Shown in pieces: positions 27,601 through 33,600 of a stretch of 64,000 nucleotides of DNA (its first letter is position 1; each line of letters begins with the position of its first letter). This DNA is from Bedellia somnulentella. Its lineage: Eukaryota > Arthropoda > Insecta > Lepidoptera > Bedelliidae. The notes under the pieces were generated by a model. It was given only the letters and a program-made list of their open reading frames with translations. It did no database searches and was not told the DNA's origin. A program made the position numbers and the translations under genes. The stretch is from assembly GCA_963576735.1 (NCBI GenBank), contig OY755172.1, positions 5,208,001-5,272,000 of the forward strand. The letters run 5' to 3'.

Positions 27601-30600
27601 CATCGAAGGATTGACTTTCTGAAGTGAGTGAGTTTTTTAATGTTTTTCTACAGATAAATACATAATAAATACATTGCGCGATCAGAAAAAAAGTGATTCA
27701 AATGTTAATTACGTTGAACTAGATTACTAGCATTTTCTTTAGTTATTTTGAGCAATTTTTTAATAGCATAACCTAAAAATATGCAGTATCTCAGTGTTCC
27801 CATAATTCACGTTTTTCATCCTACCCTGTCGTTAGGGTAAAATTTTCAAATTAGTAAACTGATGTTAATGAGTGAGTATATTATGAATTTCGTCGCGCTA
27901 TAGCGACGCTGAATGATTTCCAATTGTTATCTACGGAATTAGTAAGTAATAAATTTGTTATATTTATTTAATTTCTTCGTATTCATTACAGTTTTCCTAA
28001 AGACCCGAATCTACGAGAAAAATGGATTGCGGCCACTGGAAGATGCAATTGGAAATCAACCAAATATAAAATACTTAGATGTACGAATACATCATCTTTT
28101 GAAAAATGTGACTGAAATAGACGAATGAATTCGAAATTTTCACACGAAACTGATTTTATTTAAAGGTCAATAGTAAATAATGCAATAAAACTCATGTACA
28201 AAATAGTGCTGTCTTTTATTTTTCAAAATACAAACATAGACCCCACTATACCCATGATGACCCGTATGATATTTACATAACTTGCACTTATGGAACAGCT
28301 GTTTTTTTTGTCCAGTAAAAAAGTTAGTCCCGTACAAAAATTTATTCGTAATCATGGGAAGATTCATCCCTGATAGTTAGTAAAATGCTTTAGATTTCAC
28401 GGTGTATTAAACATCAGTATAAATGGTAAAATTAAACAAAAAAGATTGTATAATACTAGGAGCAAGTATGTATAATTATATGATTGCAGGAAATAATATA
28501 GTAAACAGTAAACCTTTACAATAAATAAAACGACGTAACAATAAATTGACGTAATCAATTTTAAATTAAAAAGTAGCTTTTAGAATGGTGATTATACTAT
28601 TTTGGGGTAATTGTTTTCTAGTGAACGCAACATTACAGGGAAAAATATTGCTATCTAAAAGAGGTACTCTCCCGTTGCATTATGACTCTGTCTATAGTGT
28701 TCATAGTCAAAGGGTGAAGTTGTTCGGCCCGGGTAAATAACTTATACAACTTTCTGAACATCTTCTAAAATACAAATACGTTTTTTGAACGTCACAACAC
28801 AAATAACTTACGTATAAGTTTAATCTTACTCTACTACTCTACTCTTTTGCAGAGTGCCTTCAGATGATGACTCCACCGATGATGATGAAGAATACAAAGA
28901 ATCGCCAACTGTAGAAGTAACGCATTTTTTCCACATTCTATATTAAATATAGATTTTTAATTAAATATTTAACTATTGTCAACTTAGCTGTATGTCCCCT
29001 AATATGAAAGAGCGTGCTTTTATTAAAATAAACATAACATATGATTAACCTTGTTCTTCCCACATACCATTTACTGTTTTACTTTTTTTTTGAAGGTGCC
29101 GGTCACTAAGGTCAGTTTTTCTACCTCCTTAAAACTATTTAATTACCTTTATTGCAATTAAAATAAACTATATATATAAAGGACCCCGCACAAAATGTTA
29201 GAAAAAAGCCTTTCGGTCAAATTGGCTGCTGATATTATCACTTACGTATTAAGTTTACAACATACATATACTCACGGCTATAAATCCCTTGAAGGGGTAG
29301 CCAGAGCTAGGGAATGAGACATTCCTCAGCCACCTTTGGAAAATGCGTGGGGAAAAGATGGTGAAATAAAGGTTGTTGGTGATGGGTCTCCAACCGCATC
29401 GCCCAAAAACCCCTTAAAAGCCCCAATACCGTTAGTCGCCTCTTACGTACACCCACCGGAAGAAATGGGGTAGTGCTATTCTAAGCCGACACTACACAGC
29501 AAAAGTTTACAAACAAACGCATAAGTTTCTAACTGGTTAATTATTCTTAAAATACTATTTTAACAATAATTAACCAGTTGAATCGGCTTGGAAATATTGG
29601 TTCAAGCATCATTTGAAGGTTAGAGCGTCTTCACGTTGACCACAGCCGTGGCCGAGTGGATAGGTGTCTAGCTTCTCGGTCCGGAGGTTGCGGGTTTGAT
29701 CCCCGCTGAGGGCAACGTTTATGTGATGAGCATAAATGATTGTTTCTTAGTCTCGGATGTTATTTATATGAGTATTATATAATATTAAATATATCGATGA
29801 GTTAGTATTCCATAAAACAAGTTATACTTAGTTTGGGGCTACTTGATCTGTGTATAACATGTCTGTATATATTTATTTATTTATTTCTTTTTCCGCTCAG
29901 GTGCATGAAAGTGAATAAGAAACAAACCCTACCGTTTCGACGGCAAACTGTGCTACTTAGACTGCATTAGACCTTGCATTAAGTATTGGTCGAAGCATCT
30001 TTAATGATGGATACGTGAACTTCACATCTTTTTAATATCGGGCATACCTCAAAAAACAAAAGGTTGCAGTCACATGACCGCATGTACCGAGGGTTCTTGC
30101 TTCACTTTTGCACGTGGAATAATAAGTTTAATAACCTAAGATTGGATCTTGACCACTTTCGTTATTATGTTCTTCATCAGTCCACAAATAATACACTGTT
30201 GCGTTATCAGTACCTTAATGTAGCCCTTGTACTTGTAAATCGAAACTCATTGAAGTTTCGATCAATTTCAAAAACGCGTTTATCCCCGTCTTCCAATACC
30301 AAATCTCTAATATAACTTAATGAATTTGTGCCGCTGTTACTGTAGTCCACCGCGCTCTTCTTTGGTTAAGATTTTCAGTTTCTACTTGTGCCAGTACAAC
30401 ATTGACATCTTCAATACTTCATACGTAAGTGATAATATCATCAACATATACTATAGAGATGCAATCTTCAAACAGCTATATTTTTAAAACTAGTCATTAA
30501 TTGACGCTGTTACTTCACTCAGTTAATTCAAGTATAAAAAACTATGTTTCCACAAAATTTCAGCCAATTTGACCGAAAGGCTTTTTCCTAACATTTTGTG

Positions 30601-33600
30601 CGGGGTCTTTTAAAACTTAAATTTGTGTAATTATTCCTTGTAGCGCACCCGATCCAAAAAGGTATCAAAGCCGGCTCCCGCAGGAACCAAATCACAAGAC
30701 GGGACTCCAACGCCGGCAAGGAAACGAGGCCGGCCCAAGAAAGTACAGGATGATTCGGGAGTGTATGTATATTTGCATTTTACCTACCTTTGATCACAGA
30801 TTTAAATATAACATACATACATATATATATACACGGCTATAAATCCCTAGAAGGGGTTGCCAGAGCCAAGGAACTAGAAGTTCCTCAGCCACTTTTGGAA
30901 AATTGAGTGGGGAAAAGATGGTGAGAATAAGGTTGTTGGTGATGGGTCTCCAACCGCATCGCCCAAAAATCCCAAGCCCCAATACAGTTAGTCGCCTCTT
31001 ACGTACACCCACCGGAAGAATTGGGGTAGTGCTATTCTAAGCCGACACACAAAATTACACACACAGCAAAATTTAAAAATAAAAAAACCTATAATCTCTA
31101 TCTTGCTCGATACAAACTACCAAATGCGGTTCGCATTCGCACAAGGGGTCGGCGGCACTAACCAAAGGGCGATCACACAGTTAGGCAAGCCCTGGATTAG
31201 GGCTTTTTTTCTAAGTGTCTTTTAACATATTGTTGAGAACTTTAAAGGCTTTATGACATGTTATGATATAAAGCTTTTAAAGTTCTCACCAATATATTAA
31301 AGGAAACTAAGAAAAAAAAAGGTTTTATCTCACAATTCAAATAGAACACTCCCAAACAAATTATTGTATTATGTCGCCCTTGAGTAAATTCACATTTAGC
31401 ATCATCAACGGACATACCCCACTATTAAGTCTTAAGATATAAATCAATAGCATAGATAAGTAAATATGTAATATGTTGTGCATGGTACTTATCAAGCTAG
31501 ATATAGATTTGACTTACAAAATCTCATTTTTTTGGTGTATTGTAATTAAAAAAAATATATATTTACAGCGCGGCGAAATTGAGTAAACCATCAGTTGCGG
31601 ATACGTCGGACGCGAAAACAGACCTAGATAATAGCACTGTCACTGAAAATAATACCGTAAGTAACAGATCATTTCAATTATGAGTTACATACCGCACTCT
31701 CAGAACGAAAGAGGCTCAAGTCAAAAATAGTGATATTGAGTTACAATCATAGAGAGACATTAAAAAGTATGCTCTATCCGATAAATAGTAAAACAAAGGC
31801 AATATCGCTATTTTGCCTCCGAGCCTCTTTCGTTCTGAGGGTGCGATATCATACATACATACATATTCTCACGCCTTTAGTTCCCATTGGGGAAGGCAGA
31901 GACTATCGATCGCCATTTTGTACGGTTCTAGCAATCCTCTCCAGCTTCATTCCCATCCATCAATCTTTTCATACATGCTCTTTTATTCTTCATACTTCGG
32001 TCACCTGCCTTTTTGACCAATTTTCTATTTGATCCATTACCTTCCACATTGGCTCTATAGATATCTTTCACCAATTTACTGTCATCGATCCTCTCTATAA
32101 GCCCAAACCATCTCAACATTCCTTTACAGTTACATATATGTTTTTAAATTTAAAAATAGACTTATTATCATTTATTCTTGATATTGTAGTTGTTCTACTG
32201 ATTCTTGGTATTGTAGATCTGTATTCTAGATATTTGCAAGCTGATTTTTCGGCTGCTTATTTCTCGCTAACATATCGAGCCATATCGAATACGCTTAAAA
32301 AGCCAGTCTCTAATATTAAGAAATCTTTTAAATTGCCACTGTTAAAAAAGCAATTCAAACTAAAAAAAATGAAAAATAAAACTGTCATTTCTCTTAAAAC
32401 ATTGAACCATTGATATAGTTGGTTAAAAAAATATACAAATACAAAAAAGTGCAATAGATTTCCTTAGCAACAAGTAGCATATGCCAGTTGGCCTTTTTAA
32501 GAACTTTATCCTGAAACATATTCATCGTTTATTTTAATATGTTTCAGTCACAGAATGAAAGTAAAGACGAGGACAAAGTAGAACCAAAATCAAACGTAAT
32601 TGTATCTCCTTCAGGACAGGCATTGAAAAAGGTATTTATAAAACATGCAACTTTTTTTAAAATTACATACATATACTCACGGCTTAATATCCCTTAACGG
32701 GGTAGCCAGAGCTTGGTAATGAGAAATTCCTCAGCCAGTTTTGAAAGTTGATTGGGGAAAGATGGTAAGAATAAATGTTTTTGTGTGGCGGGTCCCTAAT
32801 CACATCACCCAAAAATCACTTAAAAAGCCCCATAACCTTAGTCGCCTCTTACGATCACCCACGGGTAAAAATGGGGTAGTGTTATTCTAAGCCGACACTA
32901 CACGGCTATTTTAAATTAATTATATATTTAATTATGTGCATTTCAGATTCCTATAAAATCGTTGCCACCCGGAGTGAAGCCTCTCCCATTGCCTGCAAAA
33001 TGTAAGTTACCATTGATTTCTTGTATTTGTAGCTGAAATAAAAAAAAAATTTGATTCATAATTAAGGCTCTATTAATTTCATGATTTCCTACATAAGCAT
33101 AAACATTTATCAGCATAAATTGTCTGTTCCTCAAGAACTCAATAATTTAAAAAAACACTTAACTTCATGAAGCTTTGGTATGGGCTATTTGACAGGTTTT
33201 TAAAATCCATTTTATATGATGTAGTAGAGTTTAAGGAACCCAGTAAAAGTTATATTTTTTAAATCTGGTGTACATTTGCTGAAAAATATCAAATTAAAAA
33301 TTGAATATTCAAATAGCGCGTCAAAACACTATTTTGACAATATGGCGCTGCAAACGGGTCAGTGACGTCACTTGCCTGTATTTGGTCTGTGGCAACAAAC
33401 GAGCCACGAGGTTTCTTTACAGGCATGTGACGTCATCATAAACTCGACCATTCAAGAACGTTTTGTGTCACGTGACAAACGTTTAAAAATTTTCATTTTT
33501 ATTTGTGGATTTTTAAAGAAATCAATTATTATTTTCAACTTACGTTAATAAATAACCATTTTTAAACTCTTAATTTATACTGATGACAGCAATTGACACT

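Larger units (their letters stand above)
29182..30607. mobile_element. Inverted-terminal-repeat element, 1.43 kb, in intron 18
   Basis: 47-bp ends ('gaccccgcacaaaatgttag' on the left, complement at 30,561-30,607) with very few differences. Inside are a family A copy (29,263-29,502), a SINE-C (29,628-29,892) and a stretch whose - strand shows a copia-like RT box. No duplication is clear. It may be a MITE-type element that collected other insertions. Confidence 0.6.

Noticed and set aside
29640..29715. tRNA gene
   Set aside because: A and B boxes are present but no closing acceptor stem; a SINE body and (ttta)n tail follow.
32138..32413. 91-aa + strand ORF with a hydrophobic helix in intron 20
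   Set aside because: Lies inside an intron directly after a LINE fragment; no conserved feature. A nested gene is possible but not supported.
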